Under the pieces are notes generated by a model. The model was not told the origin of the DNA and made no database searches. It saw nothing but the letters and a program-made list of their open reading frames with translations. This document shows, one piece after another, positions 37,994-47,190 of a stretch of 64,000 nt of DNA. Position numbers and translations under genes: made by a program. Position 1 is the stretch's first letter, and every line of letters begins with the position of its first letter. This DNA is from Acidobacteriota bacterium (GTDB taxonomy: Bacteria > Acidobacteriota > Terriglobia > Acidiferrales > UBA7541), in NCBI GenBank assembly GCA_003223245.1, contig QHYI01000130.1:76986-140985 (forward strand). Direction: 5' to 3'.

Positions 37994-39106
37994 ATGAAAG
38001 ACGCACCGGGAACCCGCGATTACGACTGGTGGCTTCTGGCCATCCTCACCACTATCTGTGCGCTTGGCGTGATTGAAATTTACTCCGCCACCCACGGCAG
38101 TTCGCTCGCAGGTATGCACTGGAAGCAGGTACGCTGGCTCGCTGTCGGCTTCATCTTGATGTTGGCGCTCTCGCGCCTCGACTATCACCTCATTCTGGAT
38201 CAGGCTCCCATTTTGTACCTGCTAAGCATTGCCGCCCTGATCGCCGTACTCGTCGTGGGCCACACCCGCTTTGGGGCCAAGCGCTGGATTAACGTCCCAG
38301 GCATCGGCGAGCTTCTGCAGGTGTCGGAATTGGTCAAATTGGTTATAATCATTGTGTTGGCGCGCTTCTTCGCGGAAGTGCGCACGGATGAGCTTGATCT
38401 CCGGGACCTCATCAGGGCAGGATTGATCGTGGGGGTTCCGCTGGTGTTGATCCTGAAGCAGCCTGACCTCGGCACCGCCCTGGTACTGATGCCCTTATTG
38501 GCGGTCGGCGCTTTTTTGGCGGGTCTGAAGTGGCAGCACGCAGCCGTTTTCTCCTTAGCGGGGATTCTCTTTGTTGGGGCGGTTTTTTACCCCCCCGTCA
38601 GCAGGCGAATCCTGAAGCCGTACCAGCGGGAGAGAATCACTTCTTTCCTGCACCCGGAAGAAGACGCTAAGGGCGCCGGATATCAGCTCTTGCAGTCCAA
38701 GATTGCCGTGGGTTCCGGCGGGTTCTGGGGCAAAGGATTCGGCAATGGCACGCAGAACCAACTGGGCTACATCCCGGTCCGCTATTCGGATTTCATCATG
38801 TCGGCCTGGGCTGAGGAACAGGGATTCAAAGGCGTGCTTCTTGCTCTCGGGTTGTATATGGCGCTATTGCTGCGCTTAGTGCAGAATGCTCAACACGCGA
38901 AGGATCGCGCGGGAATGTTTCTGGTCATGGGCGTTGCCGCAGCGCTGGGGTTCCATGTGTTGGTTAACGTGGCGATGGTGATTGGCGCGATGCCCGTCAC
39001 CGGCATTCCGTTGCCGTTGATGAGCTACGGAGGCTCCGCCACGCTGTTTGTTTTCTTGGCGATTGGTCTGGTGATGAACGTTCGGCTTCGCCGCTTTGTC
39101 AACTGA
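37994..39106 (+). CDS. rodA: Rod-shape-determining protein RodA (SEDS glycosyltransferase)
   Basis: RodA is the SEDS-family glycan polymerase partnered with PBP2. The 370-aa protein starts at the ATG at 37994 (MKDAPGTRDYDWWLLAILTT); the frame extends five codons to a TTG. About ten membrane helices are visible. SEDS motifs include GAKRWINVPGIGELLQVSEL, the catalytic-site Asp in KQPDLGTALVLMPLL, and PVTGIPLPLMSYGGSA near the C-terminus. It lies 121 nt downstream of mrdA. Confidence 0.95.
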   Translation: MKDAPGTRDYDWWLLAILTTICALGVIEIYSATHGSSLAGMHWKQVRWLAVGFILMLALSRLDYHLILDQAPILYLLSIAALIAVLVVGHTRFGAKRWINVPGIGELLQVSELVKLVIIIVLARFFAEVRTDELDLRDLIRAGLIVGVPLVLILKQPDLGTALVLMPLLAVGAFLAGLKWQHAAVFSLAGILFVGAVFYPPVSRRILKPYQRERITSFLHPEEDAKGAGYQLLQSKIAVGSGGFWGKGFGNGTQNQLGYIPVRYSDFIMSAWAEEQGFKGVLLALGLYMALLLRLVQNAQHAKDRAGMFLVMGVAAALGFHVLVNVAMVIGAMPVTGIPLPLMSYGGSATLFVFLAIGLVMNVRLRRFVN

Positions 39107-39514
39107 TCGGCCGCCGCCCCCGGCGGCATTCCTACTCCGTCGGAATGCCCTGGAGAAATCGGAAGTAAGCAAGTCTCTGGTAGTCAAGACGTATTTGAAA
39201 GTTAGGAAGAAATTGGAATTGTTTGGCTCCGGCTTGGCCGGTGTCAACGCCCCAAAAAGGATTTTTAGAGTGAGGACAACATCGTCCGCCGTTCGCCCAG
39301 CCAGTTTTTGGCAACGGATTAACCTCGATAGGCTGAGGATATCTTTTCCCTCTGGCTTCGAACACCAAGCTATTTTGCTACTAGTGCACCCAGCGTCCTT
39401 CCCGGAAGTGCCGGGAAGCGCTTTCGTTTGTTGGGCCCACGATGGGCAGAAGCTTGCGGCGGTGCGTCCTGCCGTGGACTCCGGCCATGCCGGAGCCACT
39501 TTGAAGGAGTTTTC
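39107..39514 (+). other. Structured leader between rodA and the RNase E/G gene
   Basis: This is 408 nt without a gene. Three hairpins are visible: GGCATTCC/GGAATGCC (39125-39132 with 39142-39149), TTCCCGG/CCGGGAA (39399-39405 with 39411-39417) and CTCCGGC/GCCGGAG (39479-39485 with 39489-39495). The last sits 8 nt before the AAGGAG ribosome binding site. They could form a structured 5' untranslated region of the RNase gene. Confidence 0.5.
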
Positions 39515-42500
39515 ATGTCAAAAGAATTGGTTATCTCCGCGTCCTCCCACGAGCGGCGGGTCGCGATTTTGGAAGAAGGCCAGCTAGTCGAAATTTACAT
39601 CGAGCGGGAAAAAGAGTTCGCTCTCGTCGGCAGCATCTACAAAGGGAAAGTCACACGCGTCCTCCCGGGCATGCAGTCTGCTTTCGTGGACATCGGCCTG
39701 GATGGTGATGCCTTTCTCTACGTTAGCGATGTTTTCGAAAACCTCGAGGACTACGATCACCAGCCCTACGAGCAGCATGAACATCTGTCGGCTCCGGCAA
39801 TCCCTCAGAGCAACGGCGCAACGGTTGAAGTGCTTCCCGGGGAATCTCTCGCTCGTGCCGCCGAGCGGCGTAAGCACGAGGAAGCGCATGCCGAGGAGTT
39901 CCCTTCTCAGCCTCTCCTAGAGCCCGTGACAGCAGAAGAGGGCTCGCCCCTAAGCAGCCAGGAAGGCCCGCAATCCGAGGAGCAACCTGCTGGCGAGCCA
40001 GTGGGCTCTGCCGCAGGCTCTCCTCGAGAGTCAGGCGAAGAGCGTCAGCCCGATTCCAACGCTTCGGCCCCGCAGAATTTCTCCCCGCGTTTTAATCCGA
40101 CACAGAATTATTCGCGTCGCCCGGGGAACGACCGCCAGGGCCAGAATTATGGCCAGGGCGATCGCGGCCGCGGACGCTTTGGACGCCGGGGCGGGCGTCA
40201 TCGGGGCGGCGGCGGCCGCCAGCAGGGCGGTCCAGGCGGGCGGAATCTTCCACCGTCGAAATATGCTTCGCCGCAGAGCGAATACCGCGGCTACGACAAT
40301 CGCGGCCAGCAACGCGGCCATGACAATCGCCGCCAGGAAGGCCCGCGCAGTTCCGGCCCTTCGCCAGCCGATCTCTCGGAGGAAACGATTCTTCTTCCCG
40401 GCGAGTCTCTCGCAAAATACCGCGCCAGAGCCGTAGCCTCTCCATCCTCTGCCCCGACAACCGAGCAGGAATCTGGTAGCGACCCCACCTCGAGCGAAGC
40501 TCAGACTCCGCGCCCGGCGTCGAATCTGCCCGCTGCTGGTTCGGGCGCGGCTGGCGTTCCTCGCCGCTTTTCCGGAGGTCTGCCGAGTTGGCTCTTGGCG
40601 GAGGGCGGCCTAGCGGCGGCGCCCGAAACGGCTCCAGCAGAAACGGAAACGACCGAGACCCACGCTGCTCGTGAAACTGAGGCGGCGGCCAACGGCGCAG
40701 ATCTAAATGATGATCAGGTCGCCGCGTTGGCCGCTGACCTCGTGGAAGCCAAGCGCGAGGAAGCCACCGCCGAGGCAGAAGCCGACGCCGTCGTTGGAGG
40801 CGCCGTCTTCGAGGAAGAAGAAGAAACGGAGGAAGAGGAAGCTTCAGGGGAAACTTCTGCTCAAACCGCTTCCGGGCTTAGCGCCGAAGATGTTGCCGAG
40901 GTGGAAGCCAGCCGCGCCGCCGAGCGCGCGGAGTTTGCCGCGGACGTCGCGCAGGAAACTGCCGAACATGTCGCAGCTCTGGGGGGGGCTCACGAACTGG
41001 CGGAAGAAGAACCAGAAGAGCCGGAAGCCGAAGTGGGTCCCGCTGAGTCGGAAGACGAGGAAGAGCTTTCGCCGGCGGCACGATCCACGGAAGAGCCCGG
41101 CGAAGTGGAACAAGTTCACACCGAAGCCGAAGCAATGACCGCATCGTCTGGCGCCCTCGCGGCCGAAGCTGCGGCCTCCGAAGACCATGAAATTCTGCTC
41201 CCCGGCGAGACGCGCGCTCCTCGAACTGCTTCCAGCCGCGAGGATTATCCGCGTGATTCCGCGCGCATCGGCGGAAACGCCCGCTCGCGCTTTCAGCGGC
41301 CTTTCCGCCGCGATCGGGGAGGGCGCCCCGACCGTCGTGGTGGCGACCGTGGCCGTCAGCGATTCGAACACCGGGGCCGTCATGATCGCGGCCATTCCGC
41401 GCCGCGCCGTCCGCAGCTTATCTCGGAGATGCTCAAGCCCGGCGAGGAAATCGTTATCCAGATTGCCAAAGAGCCTCTCGGTAAAAAAGGCGCGCGTATT
41501 ACCAGTCACGTCGCCTTGCCCGGCCGCTTTTTGGTCTACATGCCCACGGTTCATCACACCGGCGTGTCGCGCAAGATTGTCTCTGCGGAAAACCGCGCGC
41601 GTCTCCGTCGCCTGGTGAGCGAAGCCAGCGCCAATTACCCCGGCGGCTTCATCGTTCGCACGGCTGCGGGCGCCGCTTCCGACGACGAAATCCGCGCCGA
41701 CATCGATTTCCTCGGAAAAACCTGGGAGGAAATCAAGAAGCGCAGCGAGGAGCGCAAAGCGCCCGCCCTGCTGCACCGCGATCTCGACCTCGTCGAGCGC
41801 ATGCTGCGCGATTACGTCAGCGACGATTTCACCGCCATCTGGATTGACAGCGAAGAGGAGTACGGCAAGGTCATCGAATTCGTCAACCGCTTCCAGCCCA
41901 AACTCGTCAGCAAGGTCAAGCTCTACACCAAGCAAACCCCTATCTTCGAGGAGTTTGGCATTCAGCACGAGCTCGACAAGGCTCTGCGCGCCAAAGTGTG
42001 GCTGAAATCCGGCGGTTACATCGTCATCAATCACACCGAAGCGCTTGTGGCCATCGACGTTAATACCGGCAAGTTTGTCGGCAAGGGTTCCACGCGCCTT
42101 GAAGATACTATCGTCAAGACCAACCTCGAAGCGGTGAAGGAAATCGTTCGCCAGATTCGCCTGCGCGACCTGGGCGGCATCATCGTCGTGGACTTCATCG
42201 ACATGGAAGAGCGGCGCAACCGCGAAAAGGTTCTCCAGGCGCTGCAACAGGCGCTGGAGCAGGACAAGGCTCCGTCAAAAGCGCTTTCCTTCAACGAATT
42301 CGGTCTCGTCTGCATCACCCGCAAGCGCACCAAGCAGGCTCTCGAGCGCGTGCTCTGCCAGCCCTGCCCGTACTGCACCGGCTCTGGCATGGTGAAGTCC
42401 ACCCCGACGCTTTGCTACGAGATTCAATCCGAAGCGCGCAAAATGGCCGCGGCCGACCCCGAGAACCCCAGCATCACGCTGCGCGTGCACCCGGAAATTG

Positions 42501-42619
42501 CCAAGGCGCTTAAGACGCGCGAATCCATGCTCATCGACGAGCTCGAGCAGAACTCGCACAAACACGTCATCATCCAGTCCGACGCCACCCTCCACTGGGA
42601 GCAATACGACATCTATTAG
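39515..42619 (+). CDS. RNase E/G family ribonuclease with giant insertion in the S1 domain
   Basis: This is a single-strand endoribonuclease of the RNase E/G family, 1034 aa from the ATG at 39515 (AAGGAG 5-6 nt upstream). The N-terminus and first S1 strands (GSIYKGKVTRVLPGMQSAFV, DGDAFLYVSDVFE) are normal. The S1 fold is then interrupted by about 550 low-complexity residues (about 80-633) before resuming at LISEMLKPGEEIVIQIAKEP. The insertion holds an Arg/Gly-rich segment (about 207-243), long acidic stretches, and LPGE-type motifs near residues 107, 294 and 564. The catalytic DNase I-like region has VAIDVNTGKFVGKGS and IIVVDFIDMEE, and the zinc link is PCPYCTGSG. RNA decay and rRNA processing are the family roles. 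Confidence 0.95.
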   Translation: MSKELVISASSHERRVAILEEGQLVEIYIEREKEFALVGSIYKGKVTRVLPGMQSAFVDIGLDGDAFLYVSDVFENLEDYDHQPYEQHEHLSAPAIPQSNGATVEVLPGESLARAAERRKHEEAHAEEFPSQPLLEPVTAEEGSPLSSQEGPQSEEQPAGEPVGSAAGSPRESGEERQPDSNASAPQNFSPRFNPTQNYSRRPGNDRQGQNYGQGDRGRGRFGRRGGRHRGGGGRQQGGPGGRNLPPSKYASPQSEYRGYDNRGQQRGHDNRRQEGPRSSGPSPADLSEETILLPGESLAKYRARAVASPSSAPTTEQESGSDPTSSEAQTPRPASNLPAAGSGAAGVPRRFSGGLPSWLLAEGGLAAAPETAPAETETTETHAARETEAAANGADLNDDQVAALAADLVEAKREEATAEAEADAVVGGAVFEEEEETEEEEASGETSAQTASGLSAEDVAEVEASRAAERAEFAADVAQETAEHVAALGGAHELAEEEPEEPEAEVGPAESEDEEELSPAARSTEEPGEVEQVHTEAEAMTASSGALAAEAAASEDHEILLPGETRAPRTASSREDYPRDSARIGGNARSRFQRPFRRDRGGRPDRRGGDRGRQRFEHRGRHDRGHSAPRRPQLISEMLKPGEEIVIQIAKEPLGKKGARITSHVALPGRFLVYMPTVHHTGVSRKIVSAENRARLRRLVSEASANYPGGFIVRTAAGAASDDEIRADIDFLGKTWEEIKKRSEERKAPALLHRDLDLVERMLRDYVSDDFTAIWIDSEEEYGKVIEFVNRFQPKLVSKVKLYTKQTPIFEEFGIQHELDKALRAKVWLKSGGYIVINHTEALVAIDVNTGKFVGKGSTRLEDTIVKTNLEAVKEIVRQIRLRDLGGIIVVDFIDMEERRNREKVLQALQQALEQDKAPSKALSFNEFGLVCITRKRTKQALERVLCQPCPYCTGSGMVKSTPTLCYEIQSEARKMAAADPENPSITLRVHPEIAKALKTRESMLIDELEQNSHKHVIIQSDATLHWEQYDIY

Positions 42620-42702
42620 GTCTTTAGCTTGTATAGTGCTGAAAAATAAAGAGATAGATAAAACGAACTTCCTTATGGCATAAATTTGGCATAACGTTTC
42701 TG

Positions 42703-42729
42703 GGTCATGGGGACGCCTCGACCATGACC
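42703..42729 (+). terminator. Hairpin downstream of the RNase gene
   Basis: GGTCATGG (42703-42710), an 11-nt loop, CCATGACC (42722-42729). The 8-bp stem is perfect, but no T tract follows, so it may stop transcription weakly or only protect the 3' end. Confidence 0.4.
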
Positions 42730-42917
42730 AAAATCACCGACGAGATCACGCGCACGGTCAAACGCACTGCTCAATGCGTTCTTCGCTCGTTCGCTCGCTT
42801 TCGCAAGCCGCGCGAGATGCCCATCCGTACTGCCCGCTTGCTTTAGGCGAACTCAAATTAGCCCCACAATTGTAACCAGCGGTAGTCATCTCTAGTAATA
42901 CAAAGAGAGAGTAGTGC

Positions 42918-43460
42918 ATGGAGCTGCTCGAACGATTCGCGGCGGGCGACCTCGAAGCCTTTGAGGCTCTCTTTCGCGAGCACCAGAAGGAAGTCTATCG
43001 CTGGGCCGTCCGCATCGTTCGTGATACCGGCATCGCCGAGGATTTAACTGTGGAGACGTTTTGGCGCATTTACCGGGCTCGCCAGCGTTTCGACCCCGTC
43101 GCGGGAAACTTCCGCGCCTGGGCCCGCCGCATTGCCACCAACGCGGCCCTGGACCATCTTCGGCACGCGCGCGTGGAAACCGAGCTTGGCGAGGACTACC
43201 CAGCTGCAGTTCATGGGGACTCCGCAGTCCGCGACGAACTGCGCGGCCATCTTCGGCGGGCTTTTCTCGAGCTCCCTGCCAAATATCGCGTTGTTGCGAC
43301 TTTGGCGCTCATCGAAGAGGAGCCGTACAAGGAAATCGCCGACGCCGTTGGCATTTCCGTGGCCCTCGTCAAAGTGCGCGTCTTTCGCGCTGTGCGCCTG
43401 CTGCGCAAAAAACTCAACTCTCTCGGCGTGGAGGTTCCCGCAAAATGTCCGACAAAATGA
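42918..43460 (+). CDS. ECF-type RNA polymerase sigma factor
   Basis: This is a 180-aa sigma-70 family factor. Region 2 reads DLEAFEALFREHQKEVYRWA and VETFWRIYRARQRFDPVAGN. Region 4 reads ELPAKYRVVATLALIEEEPY and KEIADAVGISVALVKVRVFR, with the helix-turn-helix. There is no region 3, as usual for extracytoplasmic-function sigmas. GAGAGAG precedes the ATG. Its 3' end overlaps a small membrane protein gene in another frame, which may be its anti-sigma partner. Confidence 0.9.
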   Translation: MELLERFAAGDLEAFEALFREHQKEVYRWAVRIVRDTGIAEDLTVETFWRIYRARQRFDPVAGNFRAWARRIATNAALDHLRHARVETELGEDYPAAVHGDSAVRDELRGHLRRAFLELPAKYRVVATLALIEEEPYKEIADAVGISVALVKVRVFRAVRLLRKKLNSLGVEVPAKCPTK

Positions 43461-43687
43461 CCCATCCGGAAAACGAAAAGGAACTCCAGGCGCTTCTCCA
43501 GCGCGCGTTCCCTCCCCCGCAAAACGCAGAGTTGCAGCGCGATCTCTGGCCCCAGATGCTGCGCCGCCTCGACGCGCAGCCGCAGCCGCTTCGCGTCCCC
43601 TGGTTTGAGTGGGCTCTGGCCGCGGTTGTCGCCGCTATGCTGGTGCTTTTTCCGAATGCCATTCCGGCACTGCTCTATCAATTGTGA
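43445..43687 (+). CDS. Small membrane protein, possible anti-sigma partner
   Basis: This is an 80-aa protein whose ATG at 43445 lies inside the last codons of the sigma factor gene, so translation is coupled. The first 55 residues are soluble and helical (ENEKELQALLQRAFPPPQNA). The last 25 form one membrane helix (WALAAVVAAMLVLFPNAIPA). The position and topology fit a membrane-bound anti-sigma factor, though no zinc-binding HxxxCxxC motif is present. The role is inferred from context. Confidence 0.62.
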   Translation: MSDKMTHPENEKELQALLQRAFPPPQNAELQRDLWPQMLRRLDAQPQPLRVPWFEWALAAVVAAMLVLFPNAIPALLYQL

Positions 43688-43700
43688 GCGGGAGGCTTCT

Positions 43701-44114
43701 ATGAATAAGCATCCTTATCTTCGGGCCTACATGGCGGGTATCGCCGTGCCCACCGTCTTTCTACTCTTTATCATGACCGGCTACACGCTTTTGCGCCTGG
43801 TCTACCATTTCCCGGTTCCCGTGGAACGCGTCATCGTTTTTCCCATGGCCGTAGTGCCCAACCTCTGGGGTCTCTGGAACGTTCTCTTCATCGCCTGGCG
43901 CCGCCGCGTGCCTCTTTCTCTCGGCCTGCATGGCGCAATCCTGCCAATTCTGCTCGGGCCCCTGGGGCTGGCGGTCTCCGCTCTTCTGAAGTTTTCCATT
44001 CCCGGCTTCGCCGCGCACGCATTTCCTGTGCTCGCCCCCCTGGCGCTGATCGTCTATTATTTCGCTTGGAAATATTTCGTGGGCTTTCTGAACAGCGTTC
44101 TCGAACTCGCCTGA
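43701..44114 (+). CDS. Small integral membrane protein
   Basis: This is a 137-aa protein with about four hydrophobic helices (YMAGIAVPTVFLLFIMTGYT, LHGAILPILLGPLGLAVSAL, VLAPLALIVYYFAWKYF). A good GGGAGG site precedes the ATG at 43701. It starts 13 nt after the putative anti-sigma gene, so the three genes form an operon. No family was recognised. Confidence 0.68.
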   Translation: MNKHPYLRAYMAGIAVPTVFLLFIMTGYTLLRLVYHFPVPVERVIVFPMAVVPNLWGLWNVLFIAWRRRVPLSLGLHGAILPILLGPLGLAVSALLKFSIPGFAAHAFPVLAPLALIVYYFAWKYFVGFLNSVLELA

Positions 44115-44172
44115 GCCCAGCGGGGCAGGTTGGTTATCGCAATCCAAAGGAAGCACTCGGAAACACGTGGCC

Positions 44173-46803
44173 TCATTTATACTCCTGATTTTCCGTTTCT
44201 GTCTTCGGCTCGGAGATCTTCTGCTTCTCATCTACCGCAAAGAGCAGATAGTTGCTGTAAGTGAGGCGGCGGTGCATCCGCTTTCCTCTCCAGTCGCTAT
44301 ACAATTCCGCGCTCTGCGGCAGCCACATTTCCACATTGCGCTTTTTGAAGCGAACCGGGCCGTAGTCAACTACCGTGTGGTCGGCAAAAAGACGGATCTC
44401 AGGCAGAGGAGCCACCAAGTCGGTTTCCATGCGCAGGATTTGATAGCTCTCCGTCGCAATCCACGCGCGCCCTCTTAGCGCAACGGGATGGGCAGGACCA
44501 TTCTCTCCGAATTTGTATGCTCGGATGGTGTTTGGTTTGTCCGCTCGTTGCCGGAAACGCACCTGCCACGCCAAATGTCCATTCCATTTGCTCAAACCCT
44601 CGCAACTCATTTCAAAGTTTTCAGCGTTGTTCGGATGAAAGATCAGCGCCAGAGCCGACAATCCCCTTGTCTCGACACCGTCGGGAAATTCCGAAGGTGA
44701 CGGTATGCCAGTTCGGTACTCCGCCACGCTGAAGTACCCTGGCTTGTACTGATCAATGCTCGCCACATATTCGAACTTGCGCGTCTGTTCGGACTGGGCA
44801 AATCCTCCCTTGTCAATCGACTCATGTTCGAGCAATTCATTGGCCGTGAAACGGTCGACATTCTTGACAAACTCCTCCACGCGCTTCCCCGCCCTCCGAA
44901 CCAGGTCGTCCAATGCACATGCCGCTTCTGCCTCCACAGGAGGAACGTTTTCATCTATGTCGGGCGGAAACCATCTGGTGGCAGTCAGAGGCACAAGCGT
45001 GACGGCAGCGATTGCACTCGACTGCAATAGCTCCTCGGCCGATGCTTTGGCAGTGTCCTGCCCATTCTGCCCGCTAATCCCACGCAGTTTGTCCAGCTGC
45101 TTTTTCGCGCCAAGGTCTGCGCGGTGGTTGCGCACGTAGCCTTCCAAAACGCTGACAGCTTGGCCCTCTTCTCCAAGCTCCGCCAGGGCCGCCGACAGGT
45201 ACCTTTGCGCGATCGAGCTTTCTTCGCGGCCCAGGTCGATTGCGCGTTGCGCCTCTTTAGCTGCTTGGTCCGCAGAACCTTGACACAAGTACACATGCGC
45301 CTCCAGCGCATGCGCACGCCAGGAAAACGGTTCTGCTTGGGCCGCCCGTTCCAGATAAGGCAAGGTTTCATCGGGTTTGTTTTCCTCCACCAGGGCCTGA
45401 CTGAGAGACAGAAGCGCGCGAAAATGCTTCGGGTTGAAAGCAACCGCTTTTTTCCAATAGGACACGGCCTGTGCGCGGTCATTCCTCTGCCAAGAATAAA
45501 CGCCGAAAAGGTAATTCACATCCGCGCTAGCCGGTTCAATCCTGTACGCCGTTTCCAGATGCTTCCTTGCCCACTCCTTTTCCTCTGGCGACGAGCCGGA
45601 CTCAAGAAGTTTAAACGCTTTATCCAGCATCTCTTGTGCTTTCTGCCGGGAGTTTCGACCCCTGGGCGAGAATTCCGCTTCACTGCTGGCACTCTCTTCT
45701 TCCGGGTGCCCCTTTGAGGGGAGCGGAAGCGAGATGGCCCTTTCGGCCTCGGTCTTCGTTGGCGGCTTGGCCTCGAGGGCGGCCTTACTAGCAGAGAGCA
45801 AGCTCTCGAGTTGCTTGCCCGCCGCGCCATCGTTCGGATGCTCCTGAACGTATTCTTGAAGAACGTTTATCGCGCGTTCCTTGTTCCCGCTTTCTGCCAA
45901 CGCCCGCGCTAACATAGGCTCCACAATGGCAGCCTGTCCGTGCCCCAATTCCAGCGCGCGGTCCGCTTCCTTGGTGGCCTCTGGCGCCGAGCCTTCCTTA
46001 AAATAAACATCCGCGAGGATTGCGTGCGCCCGCCACGAGTTGGGATCGGCGTCCACGGCGCGCTTCACATACGATTCTGCCTCCGGAAGTTTTTGCTCTC
46101 GCATCATGGTCTCGCTCAACGAAAGCAGTGCGGAAACATGCTTGGGAGCGAATTCAATGGTCTTCTCCCAACAAAACTTGGCTCTTTCCTGATCTTTCAT
46201 CTGAAAGAAATAGACGCCGTAAAGGTAAGTCACCGCCGGATGATTCGGCGCTCGCCGATAAGCCTCCTCGAGATGGCTCCGCGCTGCTTCTGGTTTGTTC
46301 GAGCGCAACGCCTCCAGGGCCTTGGCCAGCTCTTTCTGAGCTTTCGGCGCAAGCAGCATCTGGAGCGGTCCAGCCCCTTTTTCTCCGCTCGAGGCTGGCC
46401 GCATGTCAATGACAACTCTTGACGCCGCCGCGTTGTACCCGTCGAATTCCTTCGCTGCATTTTCATAGCCAGGCGCGGTCACTTGGATGGTGTATTCGGT
46501 CGCCGCAATCCCGTTGAACTGTATGTTTCCCCCCAGGGTGGTTCCTTGCGCGACAACTTGGCCCGTTGCGGCAACCAAAGTGACCACGGCCGTCACTTCA
46601 ATCGGCCCTCCATCTGCTCCCCTGACGTAAACATCCATGCCCACCGTGGCATCGCCGCCCTCGAGGGGGGACAACCCCGGCTTGCTGCCGGGTCCGCGAT
46701 TCGGTGGTGGCGCGGGTCGCTGCGCTAAGACGGCGTTACAGAAAAACGTCGCCGCGAGAAAAAACATGACAAAGGGAAGGCGCTTCGTGACACGGAAACC
46801 CAC
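44173..46803 (-). CDS. Exported TPR protein with duplicated TPR block
   Basis: This is an 876-aa protein from a GTG at 46803 (GGAG 8 nt upstream). A signal peptide (FLAATFFCNAVLAQ) is followed by a carboxypeptidase-regulatory-like beta domain (about 55-135). Two homologous TPR blocks (about 150-345 and 390-595) are clear tandem copies: PNSWRAHAILADVYFKEGSA in the first matches PFSWRAHALEAHVYLCQGSA in the second. The C-terminal 250 residues form a separate, mostly beta domain (FEYVASIDQYKPGYFSVAEY). It probably acts as a periplasmic scaffold. It is convergent with the sigma operon. Confidence 0.88.
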   Translation of the reverse strand: MGFRVTKRLPFVMFFLAATFFCNAVLAQRPAPPPNRGPGSKPGLSPLEGGDATVGMDVYVRGADGGPIEVTAVVTLVAATGQVVAQGTTLGGNIQFNGIAATEYTIQVTAPGYENAAKEFDGYNAAASRVVIDMRPASSGEKGAGPLQMLLAPKAQKELAKALEALRSNKPEAARSHLEEAYRRAPNHPAVTYLYGVYFFQMKDQERAKFCWEKTIEFAPKHVSALLSLSETMMREQKLPEAESYVKRAVDADPNSWRAHAILADVYFKEGSAPEATKEADRALELGHGQAAIVEPMLARALAESGNKERAINVLQEYVQEHPNDGAAGKQLESLLSASKAALEAKPPTKTEAERAISLPLPSKGHPEEESASSEAEFSPRGRNSRQKAQEMLDKAFKLLESGSSPEEKEWARKHLETAYRIEPASADVNYLFGVYSWQRNDRAQAVSYWKKAVAFNPKHFRALLSLSQALVEENKPDETLPYLERAAQAEPFSWRAHALEAHVYLCQGSADQAAKEAQRAIDLGREESSIAQRYLSAALAELGEEGQAVSVLEGYVRNHRADLGAKKQLDKLRGISGQNGQDTAKASAEELLQSSAIAAVTLVPLTATRWFPPDIDENVPPVEAEAACALDDLVRRAGKRVEEFVKNVDRFTANELLEHESIDKGGFAQSEQTRKFEYVASIDQYKPGYFSVAEYRTGIPSPSEFPDGVETRGLSALALIFHPNNAENFEMSCEGLSKWNGHLAWQVRFRQRADKPNTIRAYKFGENGPAHPVALRGRAWIATESYQILRMETDLVAPLPEIRLFADHTVVDYGPVRFKKRNVEMWLPQSAELYSDWRGKRMHRRLTYSNYLLFAVDEKQKISEPKTETENQEYK

Positions 46804-47190
46804 GGCCTAAACTCCACCGCCCAGCGCAAACTGAGCGCCGCTGTATCATACACCTGCCATCGGATATCGGGGGCCAGCGGGCAAATACTCGAGACTGCTG
46901 GCTTTCTCCCTTTTTCCTCCTCGCCATTCGCCCGAGCCGCGCGTTTCAGCCCTCGCTGATTGGCAGGAAAGGAACCCTAACGTACATTTCCCCTTGGGTG
47001 AGGCGAAGGCAACTTCATTCTCCGATCCCATCTCACCTCGCCTGTCCCTACGGTCAGTTTTCCAACTGCGCAAATGTGCTGCGTTTCTCGGTTGCCGCGC
47101 CGCGCCGCGCGGAACAACATGGTTTCCATACTGCTCCTTCGCCCGGAGCAAATTTTATTTTCAGGATTCCAATAAGGGAGGTACCAAATA
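46804..47190. other. Divergent promoter region
   Basis: This is 387 nt between the TPR gene and the bactofilin gene. Nothing was recognised apart from the GGGAGG ribosome binding site of the bactofilin gene at about 47176. Confidence 0.35.

Noticed and set aside
40844-42247. 467-codon minus-strand frame within the RNase gene
   Set aside because: Antisense shadow produced by GC-rich low-complexity coding; the plus strand has the catalytic motifs.
42724-42846. 40-codon frame after the RNase gene with an ATG
   Set aside because: Its ATG lies inside the 3' hairpin at 42703-42729, there is no ribosome binding site, and the product is arginine-rich without family features.
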